The translations under genes were made by a program, and so were the position numbers. A model generated the notes under the pieces. It made no database searches, had not been told where the DNA came from, and saw only the letters and a list, made by a program, of their open reading frames with translations. Shown in pieces: positions 19,153-29,018 of a stretch of DNA of 64,000 bases. Source of the DNA: Pseudaquidulcibacter saccharophilus (lineage in GTDB: Bacteria > Pseudomonadota > Alphaproteobacteria > Caulobacterales > Aquidulcibacteraceae); the NCBI RefSeq assembly GCF_019455445.1, contig NZ_JAHWUS010000001.1, positions 558,001-622,000 of the forward strand, written 5' to 3'. The stretch's first letter is position 1. The number at the start of each line of letters is the position of its first letter.

Positions 19153-19206
19153 AGCAATTTGCGGGTGGGCAAACGCCCACCATATCGCATGTTTTTATTT
19201 TTTGCT

Positions 19207-19228
19207 TTTTCCGTAAACCGAAGAGCAA
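19207..19228 (-). repeat. 22-bp dispersed element, inverted third copy
   Basis: Exact reverse complement of 8206-8227 from the rpoH tandem repeat, here between the convergent ends of the SOD gene and secA. Confidence 0.85.
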
Positions 19229-19273
19229 GTAAAGTTCGTGCGGGAAGTGCCCCATCCGTCAGCTTCGATGACA

Positions 19274-19296
19274 CCTCCCTCGCTGCGCAAGGGAGG
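19274..19296. repeat. REP-like palindrome at secA 3' end
   Basis: Arms CCTCCCT (19274-19280) and AGGGAGG (19290-19296). Flanking bases (CA before, AGA after) match the palindrome at 14477-14501, so the two are probably copies of one dispersed family. Both lie just beyond the stop of a minus-strand gene. Confidence 0.7.
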
Positions 19297-19306
19297 AGAA
19301 GTGGGT

Positions 19307-22063
19307 TTAGGCTATTTTACCGTGGCAATGTTTGAATTTTTTACCACTTCCGCAAGGACAGTCGGCATTCCGCGGGGTATTAAGCCAGCTTCTTGGCATA
19401 TCGCCCATTGGTGATGGCACAAGGTCATCTGCATCATCGCCCATTTCATCAAGATCGGTATCTGGGCGTGGGTGTGACGCTTTAATATCTGATGGATTGA
19501 TGAAACCTTCACCAAACTGGGAAATATCCGCACCTTCGATTAAGCCAGGGCTAACTTCTTGTGGTGGGCGTTGCATTATTTGTAGGTTTTGCAGGATTGA
19601 AACCACGTCATTGCGCAATTCTTCGCGCATGGTTTCAAACAATGTAAAGCCTTCGGTTTTGTATTCAATCAACGGGTCGCGCTGTCCATAACCACGAAGG
19701 TGAATAACTGAACGTAGGTGATCAACAGTTACAAGGTGTTCACGCCATTTTGCATCAATGGTTTGTAGCAATACTTGCTTTTCAACATCGCGTGCTTGAT
19801 CCGCGCCAATAACCGCAACTTTTTCGGCCCAAAGCTTTTCTGCGGCTTCGATAATGCGTTTTTTAATATCATTATCGTCAACACCTTCTTCGGAAATCCA
19901 TTCTTTAAGCGGTAAGTCAACACCAAGGCCAGATTTAACCGCCTCATGAAGGCCATCACCGTTCCATTGTTCTGGCAATAGTTTTGGCGGCATAAAGCGG
20001 GCGCACAAATCTTCGATAACTTCTTCACGCATAAAGGCGATGGTTTCTTCAACATCATCATCACGCATGAATTCTTTGCGTTCTTCAAAAATTTGCTTAC
20101 GTTGATCGTTGATAACGTCATCATATTTCAAAAGATTTTTACGAATGTCAAAGTTACGGGCCTCAACGCGTTTTTGCGCGATTTCCATCGCTTTGTTCAT
20201 CATACGCTCTTCAATTGGTTCATCTTCTGGGATGTTCATTGAAGACATAAGGTTTTTAAATTTATCGCCACCGAAAATACGCAATAAATCGTCTTCGGTT
20301 GACAAATAGAAACGTGAACGACCAGGGTCACCTTGGCGACCGGTACGACCACGAAGCTGGTTATCAATACGGCGGCTTTCGTGACGCTCTGTACCCAAAA
20401 CATAAAGGCCACCTAAATCAAGTGCTTTTTGTTTTGCCTTTTCAATTTCAGGAACGATTTCAGATTTTAATTTTTCGATTTCTTCATGGGTCATTTCACG
20501 ACCCCACGCAGCCTCACGTTCGCGTTGCTTTTTGGCAAGGCGCATTTCAAAGTTACCGCCAAGCTGAATATCCGTACCGCGACCCGCCATGTTGGTTGCG
20601 ATTGTTACCGCACCCGGAACACCGGCATCTGCGATAATTTCCGCCTCTTGTTCGTGATAACGGGCGTTAAGAACGTTGTGTGGAATTTTTTTCTTTTTCA
20701 AAAGTTCAGAAATAACTTCTGATTTTTCAATTGATGCCGTACCAACCAATATTGGTTGACCTTTTGCATGGGTTTCCTCGATGTCGCGAACAATTGCGCG
20801 GTGTTTTGCATCTTCGGTTTGGAATACTAGGTCGTTATCATCAATACGTTGTACTGGGCGATTGGTTGGAATTTCAACAACCGAAAGCCCGTAAATAGAT
20901 TCAAATTCTGCCGCCTCAGTCTGTGCGGTACCGGTCATGCCGGCAAGTTTTGAATAAAGACGGAAATAGTTTTGGAATGTAATCGATGCAAGGGTTTGGT
21001 TTTCCGGTTGAATGTCGGCACCTTCTTTGGCTTCGATTGCTTGGTGTAAGCCTTCCGAAAGACGACGGCCGGTCATCATACGACCGGTAAATTCGTCGAT
21101 AAGAATTACTTCACCATCTTTAACGATATAGTCTTTATCACGTTGGAATAATACGTGGGCCTTAAGCGCCTGATTCACGTGGTGAACGGTTGACGTATTG
21201 GCAACTTCATACAATGAACCTTGGAGTAGGCCATGTTGAACCAACAATTCTTCAATATGTTCGGAACCTTGTTCAGTGAATACAGCAGTACGCTGTTTTT
21301 CGTCATGCTCATAATCAGATTTATCGAGAAGATAGATTAATTCATCAACTTTGCGATAAAAATCAGAACGGTCATCGGTTGGACCAGAAATAATTAGCGG
21401 GGTACGTGCCTCGTCAACAAGGATAGAGTCAACCTCATCGACAATTGCGAAATGGTGTCCGCGCTGTGCCATTTCATCAAGGCTATATTTCAAATTATCA
21501 CGCAGATAATCAAAACCTAATTCATTATTGGTTGCATAGGTAATATCGCAATTATATGCCGCACGGCGTTCGCTATCACGTAAATCAGGGACGATGATGC
21601 CAGTTGAAAGACCCAAGAAGCCATAAACTTGACCCATCCATGATGCGTCACGTCTTGCAAGGTAATCGTTTACGGTTACGACATGCGCGCCTTTACCTTC
21701 TAGTGCATTCAAATAAACAGGTGCAGTCGCCACAAGGGTTTTACCCTCACCAGTACGCATTTCAGCAATTGAGCCAGAGTTCAAAACCATGCCGCCAACA
21801 AGCTGCACATCATAGTGGCGTTGACCAAGCGCACGTTTCGAAGCTTCGCGAACAACTGCAAATGCCTCATCAAGGATATCGTCTAACTTTGCGCCGTTTT
21901 CCAATTTTTGCTTGAATTCAGCAGTCTTGGCGGCAAGTGCGGCATCAGAAAGTTTGGAAATTTCTGCCTCTAGCGGGTTAATGCGTTGTTGAACGCGTTG
22001 CATAAGGGATTTTACTTTGCGATCGTTAGAAGATCCAAAAATTTTAGTAATGGCATTAAGCAT
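19307..22063 (-). CDS. secA: preprotein translocase ATPase SecA
   Basis: A 918-residue SecA motor for post-translational protein export through SecYEG. Visible features are Walker A in [26 protein letters not shown], the preprotein cross-linking region, [25 protein letters not shown], and the C-terminal zinc-binding tail [14 protein letters not shown] that binds SecB and phospholipid. Length is normal. Monocistronic on the minus strand. The 153 bp upstream hold no recognised signal. Confidence 0.98.
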   Translation of the reverse strand: MLNAITKIFGSSNDRKVKSLMQRVQQRINPLEAEISKLSDAALAAKTAEFKQKLENGAKLDDILDEAFAVVREASKRALGQRHYDVQLVGGMVLNSGSIAEMRTGEGKTLVATAPVYLNALEGKGAHVVTVNDYLARRDASWMGQVYGFLGLSTGIIVPDLRDSERRAAYNCDITYATNNELGFDYLRDNLKYSLDEMAQRGHHFAIVDEVDSILVDEARTPLIISGPTDDRSDFYRKVDELIYLLDKSDYEHDEKQRTAVFTEQGSEHIEELLVQHGLLQGSLYEVANTSTVHHVNQALKAHVLFQRDKDYIVKDGEVILIDEFTGRMMTGRRLSEGLHQAIEAKEGADIQPENQTLASITFQNYFRLYSKLAGMTGTAQTEAAEFESIYGLSVVEIPTNRPVQRIDDNDLVFQTEDAKHRAIVRDIEETHAKGQPILVGTASIEKSEVISELLKKKKIPHNVLNARYHEQEAEIIADAGVPGAVTIATNMAGRGTDIQLGGNFEMRLAKKQREREAAWGREMTHEEIEKLKSEIVPEIEKAKQKALDLGGLYVLGTERHESRRIDNQLRGRTGRQGDPGRSRFYLSTEDDLLRIFGGDKFKNLMSSMNIPEDEPIEERMMNKAMEIAQKRVEARNFDIRKNLLKYDDVINDQRKQIFEERKEFMRDDDVEETIAFMREEVIEDLCARFMPPKLLPEQWNGDGLHEAVKSGLGVDLPLKEWISEEGVDDNDIKKRIIEAAEKLWAEKVAVIGADQARDVEKQVLLQTIDAKWREHLVTVDHLRSVIHLRGYGQRDPLIEYKTEGFTLFETMREELRNDVVSILQNLQIMQRPPQEVSPGLIEGADISQFGEGFINPSDIKASHPRPDTDLDEMGDDADDLVPSPMGDMPRSWLNTPRNADCPCGSGKKFKHCHGKIA

Positions 22064-22216
22064 GATGTTTTCTTTGCTATATGAATTTTGCGCTTAAATG
22101 GCGTATTTATTGTTAATTTGCAAGTTTAAGCATAAGTTTGTTGCCCGAAACTCGTAACATAAAGCAGTTAATTACCTTTTCCCCGAGTTCAATGGGGTTT
22201 TTAAAGAATATGCAGT

Positions 22217-23167
22217 TTAATTGCTTTTCATAAATTCATCGAAATATTGCCAGAATTTTTGCCGATATTCTTCTTTTTCGACCATTATTTCGTGCATCGC
22301 GCCATCAATTCGGACTAGGCGGGCGTCAGGAAGATCTGTGGCAATTCGATTTTGGGCATCGTTATCGACAATTAATTCTTCACCGGCCTGATAAATCAAA
22401 ACTGGCATTTTGACCTTTTCCAATTTTTCTTTGGTAAAACCTGCCATCATTTGAAAAGATTTATTTATCCACTGATTGGTTGGGCCACCCAATTGCAAAC
22501 GAGGCTCGGAAAGCATTAATGACGAATTGCGCCGAAAATTATGCGGTGAGTGAGTTACGTCAGAGGTTGAAAAAGGTTGCGGTGACCAAATATGGCGTGT
22601 TCCCATTGCGGTCTTTTTACGCATTCCAAGGGCGCATACTGCCGCCGATAATTGGCGGGCAAATGGAAGTGGTTTTAACCACCACATAGGCGCATTAAAA
22701 ATAGCGGCCTTTAACGTTGGGATATAATCTTGCAACAAAATATGCATTGCAATCATGCCGCCCATTGAATGGCTTAGCATGTATAAAGGCTCTGGAAGGC
22801 GATCACGAAGTTTTAAAAATGCTGCTTGAATATGTATTGCCGCATTATCAAAACTATCAATATGACCAAGCATTTTGTCATCTAATAACCTATCAGACAT
22901 TGCTTGCCCGCGATTATCAACAATTAGAACATTAAAACCGCGGTCATTTAATTCTGTGATGGTTTTTGCATATTTTTCAATATATTCGGTACGACCAGGG
23001 ATAACAATGAATGAACCTTTAGGGATTTGCCTAGTTGGGACAAAGGCAACCCGCATTTTAACTATTTGCCCGTTTTCATTATTTGGCGGTCCATCGACCC
23101 AATAAATTTCTGGGTTGTTTAATTGTGCCGTAAGTTCATCAATCAGAAAATCTTGCATTTTTATCAC
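22217..23167 (-). CDS. alpha/beta hydrolase, lysophospholipase-like (S33)
   Basis: A 316-residue alpha/beta-hydrolase. The nucleophile elbow is LSHSMGGMIAMHIL (GxSxG variant SHSMG), with the NDRGFNVLIVDNRGQAMSD strand typical of monoglyceride lipase or PldB-like proteins. The acid and His are likely in LIYQAGEELIVDND and DGAMHEIMVEKEE. No signal peptide. It overlaps the upstream SCP2-domain gene by 4 bp, so the pair is translationally coupled, suggesting lipid substrates. Confidence 0.87.
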   Translation of the reverse strand: MIKMQDFLIDELTAQLNNPEIYWVDGPPNNENGQIVKMRVAFVPTRQIPKGSFIVIPGRTEYIEKYAKTITELNDRGFNVLIVDNRGQAMSDRLLDDKMLGHIDSFDNAAIHIQAAFLKLRDRLPEPLYMLSHSMGGMIAMHILLQDYIPTLKAAIFNAPMWWLKPLPFARQLSAAVCALGMRKKTAMGTRHIWSPQPFSTSDVTHSPHNFRRNSSLMLSEPRLQLGGPTNQWINKSFQMMAGFTKEKLEKVKMPVLIYQAGEELIVDNDAQNRIATDLPDARLVRIDGAMHEIMVEKEEYRQKFWQYFDEFMKSN

Positions 23168-23460
23168 GATAAGAAGGATTGCAATTTCATGGCTGCGCCA
23201 ATGTCACCATCAATTTTTAATTTCCCGCCCATAAATGCCGCCATTGGGTTTAGATTACCTTTTGCAAGGTCAAGGAAATCAGGAATGCTTATGCTAAGGG
23301 TGCAATCAGCCTCTTTATCATCGTTGGAAACTTTGTTTCCATCTGTTCCATCGATAAAAATAATGCCGGCATCAACAAGATTAAGTTTGAATTTTACACC
23401 AATTGGGGCATGTGCTTTTGCCTTGGTATCTATTTTTGCTGTTAATTCCTGTAAATTCAT
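23164..23460 (-). CDS. SCP2 sterol/lipid-binding domain protein
   Basis: A 98-residue stand-alone SCP2 domain. It ends with the family pattern DCTLSISIPDFLDLAKGNLNP... AFMGGKLKIDGDIGAAMKL (in two segments). Such proteins hold acyl chains or other hydrophobic ligands in a tunnel; the bacterial ligand is unknown. It begins the two-gene operon with the lysophospholipase-like hydrolase. Confidence 0.92.
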   Translation of the reverse strand: MNLQELTAKIDTKAKAHAPIGVKFKLNLVDAGIIFIDGTDGNKVSNDDKEADCTLSISIPDFLDLAKGNLNPMAAFMGGKLKIDGDIGAAMKLQSFLS

Positions 23461-23556
23461 GCTTTCATCTCGTACCAGAAAAGAATATTCTAAAGTAAAG
23501 AATAATCTATGAATATGAATAATCTTATATTCAATATAAAATCAACTTAATCAGAT

Positions 23557-24372
23557 GTGAAAATGCAAAATTTCGGATATTTCGCTCCCACAAAATTTCA
23601 ATTATCTCTCATAAATTGGTCACGTGACAATGATGCGAAGGGTGGGGCAAAAATCGTGGCATCAATTGCCCGTCGCCTTACAATGCGTTTAAAGCAACCG
23701 CCATATGATTTGGAAACTTTTGGCGTTAAAATGCGCCTCGACCCCAGCCGCAATATTGCGGAGAAACGCCTTGTGTTTTCGCCCAATCGTTTTGACTTTA
23801 AAGAGCGTGAGATTTTGTCAGAAACGCTTGTCGATGGTGACGTGTTTGTTGATATTGGCGCAAATATTGGTGGCTATTCGATGTGGGCGGCAAAGTTTGT
23901 TGGCTCTGGCAAAGTTATTGCCCTTGAGCCACAGCCAAAAGTTTTTGCCCGCCTTAAGACCAATGCAGACTTAAACCCTGAATTTAATATAATTCCATTG
24001 CAAATTGCCGCCGGTGCCGATGATTCGAAAATGATGATGTCGATTTCCGCCGCCAATGATGGTGAGGCTTCTTTGCAGCGCTTGGGACAAGGCGGTGGTT
24101 TTGTTGAGGTTGATGTTAAACCATTGCTCGACATATTACGTTCGCAAAACATTACTAAGGTAAAAGCGTTTAAAATTGACGTTGAAGGTTTTGAGGAAAG
24201 TGTATTGCTACCATTTTTCAAAACTGCACCCAAAAGCATGTTCCCACAATTAATCATTCTTGAGCGTGGTGACGGTGATTGGGAAACCGATTTGAAACAA
24301 AGCTTGATTGGTTTTGGCTATAAAGTCGCCCAAACCCTGCGTATGAATTATGTGATGGAACTTGTTAAATGA
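23557..24372 (+). CDS. FkbM family methyltransferase
   Basis: A 271-residue SAM-dependent methyltransferase of the FkbM type. The SAM-binding motif I is VFVDIGANIGGYSMWAA, followed by VIALEPQPKVFARL (acidic residue for the ribose) and KAFKIDVEGFEESVL, the FkbM hallmark. These enzymes usually O-methylate sugars or polyketide-like acceptors; the acceptor here is unknown. Start GTG 23557 or ATG 23563; no clear ribosome site separates them. It overlaps the following GST gene by 4 bp. Confidence 0.88.
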   Translation: MKMQNFGYFAPTKFQLSLINWSRDNDAKGGAKIVASIARRLTMRLKQPPYDLETFGVKMRLDPSRNIAEKRLVFSPNRFDFKEREILSETLVDGDVFVDIGANIGGYSMWAAKFVGSGKVIALEPQPKVFARLKTNADLNPEFNIIPLQIAAGADDSKMMMSISAANDGEASLQRLGQGGGFVEVDVKPLLDILRSQNITKVKAFKIDVEGFEESVLLPFFKTAPKSMFPQLIILERGDGDWETDLKQSLIGFGYKVAQTLRMNYVMELVK

Positions 24373-24956
24373 AATTATTCTATGCCCCTGCATCGCCCTT
24401 TGCCCGTAAATGCAGAATAGTTGCTTTTGAAACCGGACTTTCCGATAAATTAGAGCTTGTGAATGCGCCGCCATCAGAAAACCCGCCTGAATTAATCGCT
24501 GTAAACCCAATTGTACAAATTCCAACATTGATTTTAGAAGATGGGCGTTCGGTTATTGGTTCGGATATGATTTGCTCTTATTTAATTGCAATGTCGGGTA
24601 ATAAATCGCTTTATTCTGATGATTTGGGTCTTGAAGAACGCCGACTTGAAGTTTTTGCCGATGGCGCGTCCGAGGTTGCGGTTAAGTTACGCTATGAATT
24701 AATCCGCCCAATTGAAAAGCAATTTACCGATAATATTACCCGCCTACAAAACCATGTTAAACGTGCGTTGGAATTTCTTGATAGTGAAGTAAATCCAGAT
24801 GCTTATAATCTTGGAACAATTGCCACACTTTGCGCGATTGATTACAATGATTTGCGTCACCCTGATTTAACCGCAACCATCAATATTCCCAATCTCCGGT
24901 CATTACAGAAAAATATGGCGGCAAAAGAAATTGTAAAAACCACCGCCCCGCAATAG
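24369..24956 (+). CDS. glutathione S-transferase family protein
   Basis: A 195-residue GST-fold protein. The N-terminal thioredoxin-like domain has FYAPASPFARKCRIVAFE, with Ser/Cys at the catalytic-turn region, then NPIVQIPTLILEDGRSVIGSDMIC (the cis-Pro and substrate Ser/Asp motifs). The C-terminal helical domain is shorter than usual. It starts within the last codons of the FkbM gene (ATGA overlap), so the two are coupled. Function beyond the fold is not readable. Confidence 0.88.
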   Translation: MKLFYAPASPFARKCRIVAFETGLSDKLELVNAPPSENPPELIAVNPIVQIPTLILEDGRSVIGSDMICSYLIAMSGNKSLYSDDLGLEERRLEVFADGASEVAVKLRYELIRPIEKQFTDNITRLQNHVKRALEFLDSEVNPDAYNLGTIATLCAIDYNDLRHPDLTATINIPNLRSLQKNMAAKEIVKTTAPQ

Positions 24957-24968
24957 GTGTTTTTTGCC

Positions 24969-25011
24969 CTCTCCCCTGCGACAAAGTACTACGACCAAAG
25001 TCGTAGATTTG
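24969..25011. repeat. REP-like palindrome before pta
   Basis: Arms CTACGAC (24989-24995) and GTCGTAG (25000-25006) around CAAA, with outer ACAAA...TTTGT pairing (24981-24985 with 25008-25012). It is preceded by CCTCTCCCCTGCG, a phrase that in other alphaproteobacteria forms one side of a longer intergenic palindrome. The other side is missing here. Confidence 0.65.
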
Positions 25012-25068
25012 TTAACTAAATTGCATTAATGGGTCTGTTTTATAAATAGTCTTGAGTAGGGGAAAATA

Positions 25069-26013
25069 ATGCATAAAATCGGCGCAAAATATGCCAAAAT
25101 GATTGATGCTGCAAACGGTCTTGAACCTTTAAGAACCGCGGTTGTGCATCCGGTTGATGTTGCCTCAATCGGCGGCGCAATGGAGGCCAAGGAGGCAGGC
25201 TTTATCACGCCAATCTTGGTCGGACCAGAAGCGAAAATCAAACGTGCCGCAGATGAAGCGGGTGTTGATATTTCTGATGTCGAACTTGTGCCAACCAATC
25301 ACAGCCATGCCGCTGCTGCTGAAGGTGTTAAAATTGTTAGATCGGGGCAGGCCGCAGCATTAATGAAAGGCGCATTGCATACTGATGAACTTATGAGTGC
25401 GGTAATGTCATCTACCGAAGGTTTGCGCACTGCGCGCCGTATCACCCATGTGTTTGCGCTTGATGTTCCAAACTATCACAAGCCATTATTCATTACCGAT
25501 GCCGCAATTAATATTTATCCAACTTTGGAAGATAAACGCGACATCATTCAAAACGCGATTGATCTTTGCCATGCGCTTGATATCAAAGAGCCAAAAGTTG
25601 CAATACTTTCGGCGGTTGAAACCATTAACCCGCGCATCAATTCTACTATTGAGGCAGCAGCATTATGCAAAATGGCAGAACGTGGACAAATTACCGGCGG
25701 TATTCTTGATGGCCCGCTTGCATTTGATAACGCAATCTCGCGTGAGGCGGCGGACACTAAACACATTGTTTCAGTGGTTGCGGGTGATGCCGATATTTTG
25801 GTTGCCCCAGATTTAGAAGCCGGAAACATGCTTGCCAAACAATTGATTTATCTTGCGGGTGCCGATGCCGCAGGGATTGTTTTGGGGGCACGGGTTCCAA
25901 TCATGCTTACCTCGCGTTCGGATTCGCTTTTTGCCCGTCGTGCCTCTGCGGCTTTGGGTGTGCTTTTGGCACGCTTTAAGGCATTGAATGAAAAAAATGT
26001 TGCTGCTGAATAG
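25069..26013 (+). CDS. pta: phosphate acetyltransferase (short Pta/Ptb family)
   Basis: A 314-residue catalytic-domain-only phosphotransacylase that interconverts acetyl-CoA and acetyl phosphate. Segments SGQAAALMKGALHTDELM, THVFALDVPNYHKPLFITD and GADAAGIVLGARVPIMLTSR match the PTA/PTB family. It lacks the N-terminal regulatory domains of long Pta, and a phosphate butyryltransferase-like substrate range is possible. ackA follows after 9 bp, which supports the acetate role. Confidence 0.92.
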   Translation: MHKIGAKYAKMIDAANGLEPLRTAVVHPVDVASIGGAMEAKEAGFITPILVGPEAKIKRAADEAGVDISDVELVPTNHSHAAAAEGVKIVRSGQAAALMKGALHTDELMSAVMSSTEGLRTARRITHVFALDVPNYHKPLFITDAAINIYPTLEDKRDIIQNAIDLCHALDIKEPKVAILSAVETINPRINSTIEAAALCKMAERGQITGGILDGPLAFDNAISREAADTKHIVSVVAGDADILVAPDLEAGNMLAKQLIYLAGADAAGIVLGARVPIMLTSRSDSLFARRASAALGVLLARFKALNEKNVAAE

Positions 26014-26022
26014 GGGTGAATG

Positions 26023-27189
26023 ATGAAAGATGTTAAAGGGATAATTGTATTTAACACCGGCTCATCATCCGTTAAATTTGCGCTTTATGGCATGGATTGC
26101 CTAAATCAATATTTGCACGGCACGATTGATGAAAAACCTGATGGCGCGGTTTGCAGTTTTGTTGGCGACAAGGCGGATGAATTTATCGATTTTGTGCCGC
26201 CAAAAACTGGCGGCCATGCGGTGATGATTGAGGCATTATTGGATGGTTTTAAAACCTATCTCCCAGAAGTAAATACCGTTGCCGCCGGTCATAGGGTGGT
26301 TCATGGCGGTGATTATTTTGATGGCCCCGTGATGGTAAATGATGACAGCATGGCAAAAATGGAAGATTTAATCCGTTATGCCTTTGTGCATCAACCCCAT
26401 AATATTCAGGCAATCAAGGCGGTGAAGGACCATTTCCCCGATTTGCCACAAGTTGCGTGCTTTGACACTGCCTTCCACCGGACGCAGCCACAATTGGCAA
26501 CCATGATGACGATCCCCAAGGAATTTTATGCTCGTGGAATTAAACGTTATGGTTTTCACGGCTTATCGTATCAAAATGTCGCTGATGTATTGGCAAATGA
26601 AGAGGATAAAGGGGGTCGTGTTGTTGCGGCGCACCTTGGCAATGGTGCAAGTATGTGTGCCATTAAAAATGGAAAAAGCGTTGCCACCACAATGGGCATG
26701 ACCGTTCTTGATGGTTTAATGATGGGGACACGTTCGGGTTCGGTTGACCCTGGTCTTTTACTTTATTTGATAAATCAAGAAGGTTATAGCCCCAAAGATA
26801 TCGAAGCCATGTTGACCAAAAAATCAGGGCTTTTGGGGGTTTCGGGTATTTCCAATGATATTCGTGATTTAATTGCCGCCAATTGTGATGATGCAAATAT
26901 TGCAATTGATTTGTTTGCCTATCGTGCGGCGCGTGAAATCGGCTCTTTGTCGGTGGCATTGGGCGGGCTTGACCGCGTTGTCTTCACAGGTGGTATTGGT
27001 GAAAATGCGGCATTGGTACGCGAGAAAATTATCGAATATCTTGGGTTTTTGAACGTAAAACTCGATAATGATAAGAATAATTCCAAAGCGGAATATATTC
27101 ATTCCGAAAACTCCGCCGTAAGGATTCAGATTATCAAGGCCGATGAAGAATTGGTAATCGCCAAGGCTGTAAAGGCACTTTTAGGATAA
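26023..27189 (+). CDS. ackA: acetate kinase
   Basis: A 388-residue ASKHA-family kinase making acetate and ATP from acetyl phosphate (reversible). Motifs are FNTGSSSVKFALYG (phosphate-1), HRVVHGGDYF, FDTAFHRTQP, KRYGFHGLSYQNV, GNGASMCAI and FTGGIGENAALVRE (adenosine motif). Two adjacent ATGs (26020, 26023) exist; AGGGG at 26012-26016 fits the second better. Second gene of the pta-ackA operon, closed by a hairpin terminator. Confidence 0.95.
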   Translation: MKDVKGIIVFNTGSSSVKFALYGMDCLNQYLHGTIDEKPDGAVCSFVGDKADEFIDFVPPKTGGHAVMIEALLDGFKTYLPEVNTVAAGHRVVHGGDYFDGPVMVNDDSMAKMEDLIRYAFVHQPHNIQAIKAVKDHFPDLPQVACFDTAFHRTQPQLATMMTIPKEFYARGIKRYGFHGLSYQNVADVLANEEDKGGRVVAAHLGNGASMCAIKNGKSVATTMGMTVLDGLMMGTRSGSVDPGLLLYLINQEGYSPKDIEAMLTKKSGLLGVSGISNDIRDLIAANCDDANIAIDLFAYRAAREIGSLSVALGGLDRVVFTGGIGENAALVREKIIEYLGFLNVKLDNDKNNSKAEYIHSENSAVRIQIIKADEELVIAKAVKALLG

Positions 27190-27190
27190 G

Positions 27191-27220
27191 AAAAAAAGGG
27201 CGAAAAAATCGCCCTTTTTT
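27191..27220. terminator. bidirectional terminator, ackA and acyl-CoA dehydrogenase
   Basis: A-run, AAAGGGCGA, loop of four to five A, TCGCCCTTT, T-run. Serves both convergent genes. Confidence 0.92.
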
Positions 27221-27245
27221 AATTCTTGAATAATAGCCAGATTGA

Positions 27246-29018
27246 CTAAAACTCATCAACGCCCATTTCCATCATGGTTTTTGAACCAGCCTTGATTTTG
27301 CCAAGGTGGGCATCAACCATTGGAACGATACGTTCCATGAAATATGTGCCAGTTTTGATTTTGGTTTTTGCAAATTCGCTATTGTCATTGCCAAGTGCCA
27401 GACCTTGTTTACACCAGCTAAAGGCAAGGGCCGTAATGCCAAACAAATGCATATAATCATATGAAGAGCCAGCGGCATTGTTGAAATTGGTTAGACCATT
27501 TTTCATCATCCAAAGGCTTGCATCAAATAATGCATTTTTTGCGGTTTTTAGACCTTCTTTGAATTTTTTCAATTCGCCTCTTTTGCCAACTTCATTCGCC
27601 AATTTATCGCATTCACCAAAGAAGCGTTGAATTGCGCGACCATTATTAGCACCAATTTTACGCCCCACAAGGTCAAGTGCCTGCACGCCATTTGCACCTT
27701 CATAAATCATGGCAATACGCGCATCACGCACAAATTGGCTCATGCCCCATTCTTCGATAAAGCCATGGCCGCCATAAACTTGTTGCGCCATAACCGCATT
27801 ATCAAAGCCTTTATCGGTGAAATAGCCTTTCATAACTGGCGTCATAAGTGCCATATAGTCTTCGGCAATTTCTTTTTGCTTTTTGTCATCAGATAGATGC
27901 GCAATATCAGACCATAATGCCACCCAATATAAAAGGCCGCGCGCACCTTCATTGAATGATTTAATATCCATCAACATGCGGCGTACGTCGGGGTGAACAA
28001 TGATTGGATCCGCCGGACCATCTTTATTAACCGCACCAGTTAATGCACGACCTTGAATACGATCTTTGGCATAGGTAAGCGCATTTTGATACGCGATTTC
28101 AGATTGGGCAAGACCTTGAAGGGCAACGCCAAGGCGCGCCTCATTCATCATAACAAACATGGCTTTTAGGCCTTTGTTTGCTTCACCGACTAAATAACCT
28201 TTTGCGCCATCATAATTCATGACACAGGTTGCGTTGCCGTGGATGCCCATTTTTTCTTCAAGCTTGCCGCATTTAACTGGGTTACGCGCGCCGAGAGAAC
28301 CATCTTCATTGACCATGAATTTTGGAACGATGAAAAGAGAAATCCCTTTTGTGCCTTCTGGTGCGCCTTCGATACGGGCAAGAACAAGGTGGATAATGTT
28401 TTCCGCCATGTCATGTTCACCCGCCGAGATGAAAATCTTTTGACCAGTAATATCATATGAACCATCAGCATTTGGTACGGCTTTGGTACGAAGTAAGCCC
28501 AAATCGGTTCCGCAGTGTGGCTCGGTAAGGTTCATGGTGCCAGTCCAGGTGCCATCAACCATTTTTGGAAGATATTTTTGCTTTAATTCATCATTAGCAT
28601 GAACCAAAATCGCCGCATATGCACCACGGCTTAGACCCGGATACATTGCCCAAGACATATTCGCAGATGATACCATCTCGCTTAAGGCAACAGAAAGATA
28701 ATATGGAAGGCCTTGCCCACCAAATTCCGGCAATGCGCCAATGGTTGACCAACCGCCTTCGATATATTGATTATATGCATCTTTGAAACCATCTGGTGTG
28801 GTTACATTACCATCGGCATCTAATTTACAACCCTGATGATCACCAACTTTGTTAAGCGGCGTAAGAACCTCAGAGCAGAATTTTGCCATTTCTTCCAAAA
28901 TTGCCGAACGTGTATCTTGGTCGGCATCGGCAAAACCGGCAAGATTTTGATATGCATCTACATTGAGTGTTTGATTAAGCAAAAATTCAATGTCTTTTAC
29001 TGGTGCTTTATAATCCAT
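27246..29018 (-). CDS. acyl-CoA dehydrogenase, long DmdC/AidB-like class
   Basis: A 590-residue FAD-dependent acyl-CoA dehydrogenase of the extended class with an additional C-terminal domain (as in 3-methylmercaptopropionyl-CoA dehydrogenase and related long enzymes). Seen are MNLTEPHCGTDLG and TGQKIFISAGEHDM (flavin site), QVYGGHGFIEEWG, and the catalytic glutamate in MIYEGANGVQ. Natural substrate unclear: medium or long acyl-CoA is likely, a DMSP breakdown role is possible but unsupported. The ATG shares a base with the MerR stop (TAATG), so the two are coupled and under the LiuR-type operator. Confidence 0.92.
   Translation of the reverse strand: MDYKAPVKDIEFLLNQTLNVDAYQNLAGFADADQDTRSAILEEMAKFCSEVLTPLNKVGDHQGCKLDADGNVTTPDGFKDAYNQYIEGGWSTIGALPEFGGQGLPYYLSVALSEMVSSANMSWAMYPGLSRGAYAAILVHANDELKQKYLPKMVDGTWTGTMNLTEPHCGTDLGLLRTKAVPNADGSYDITGQKIFISAGEHDMAENIIHLVLARIEGAPEGTKGISLFIVPKFMVNEDGSLGARNPVKCGKLEEKMGIHGNATCVMNYDGAKGYLVGEANKGLKAMFVMMNEARLGVALQGLAQSEIAYQNALTYAKDRIQGRALTGAVNKDGPADPIIVHPDVRRMLMDIKSFNEGARGLLYWVALWSDIAHLSDDKKQKEIAEDYMALMTPVMKGYFTDKGFDNAVMAQQVYGGHGFIEEWGMSQFVRDARIAMIYEGANGVQALDLVGRKIGANNGRAIQRFFGECDKLANEVGKRGELKKFKEGLKTAKNALFDASLWMMKNGLTNFNNAAGSSYDYMHLFGITALAFSWCKQGLALGNDNSEFAKTKIKTGTYFMERIVPMVDAHLGKIKAGSKTMMEMGVDEF

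Noticed and set aside
22165-22200. Terminator between secA and the lysophospholipase-like gene
   Set aside because: CCCC...GGGG followed by TTTTT reads on the plus strand, where no gene ends. The stem is only four base pairs.
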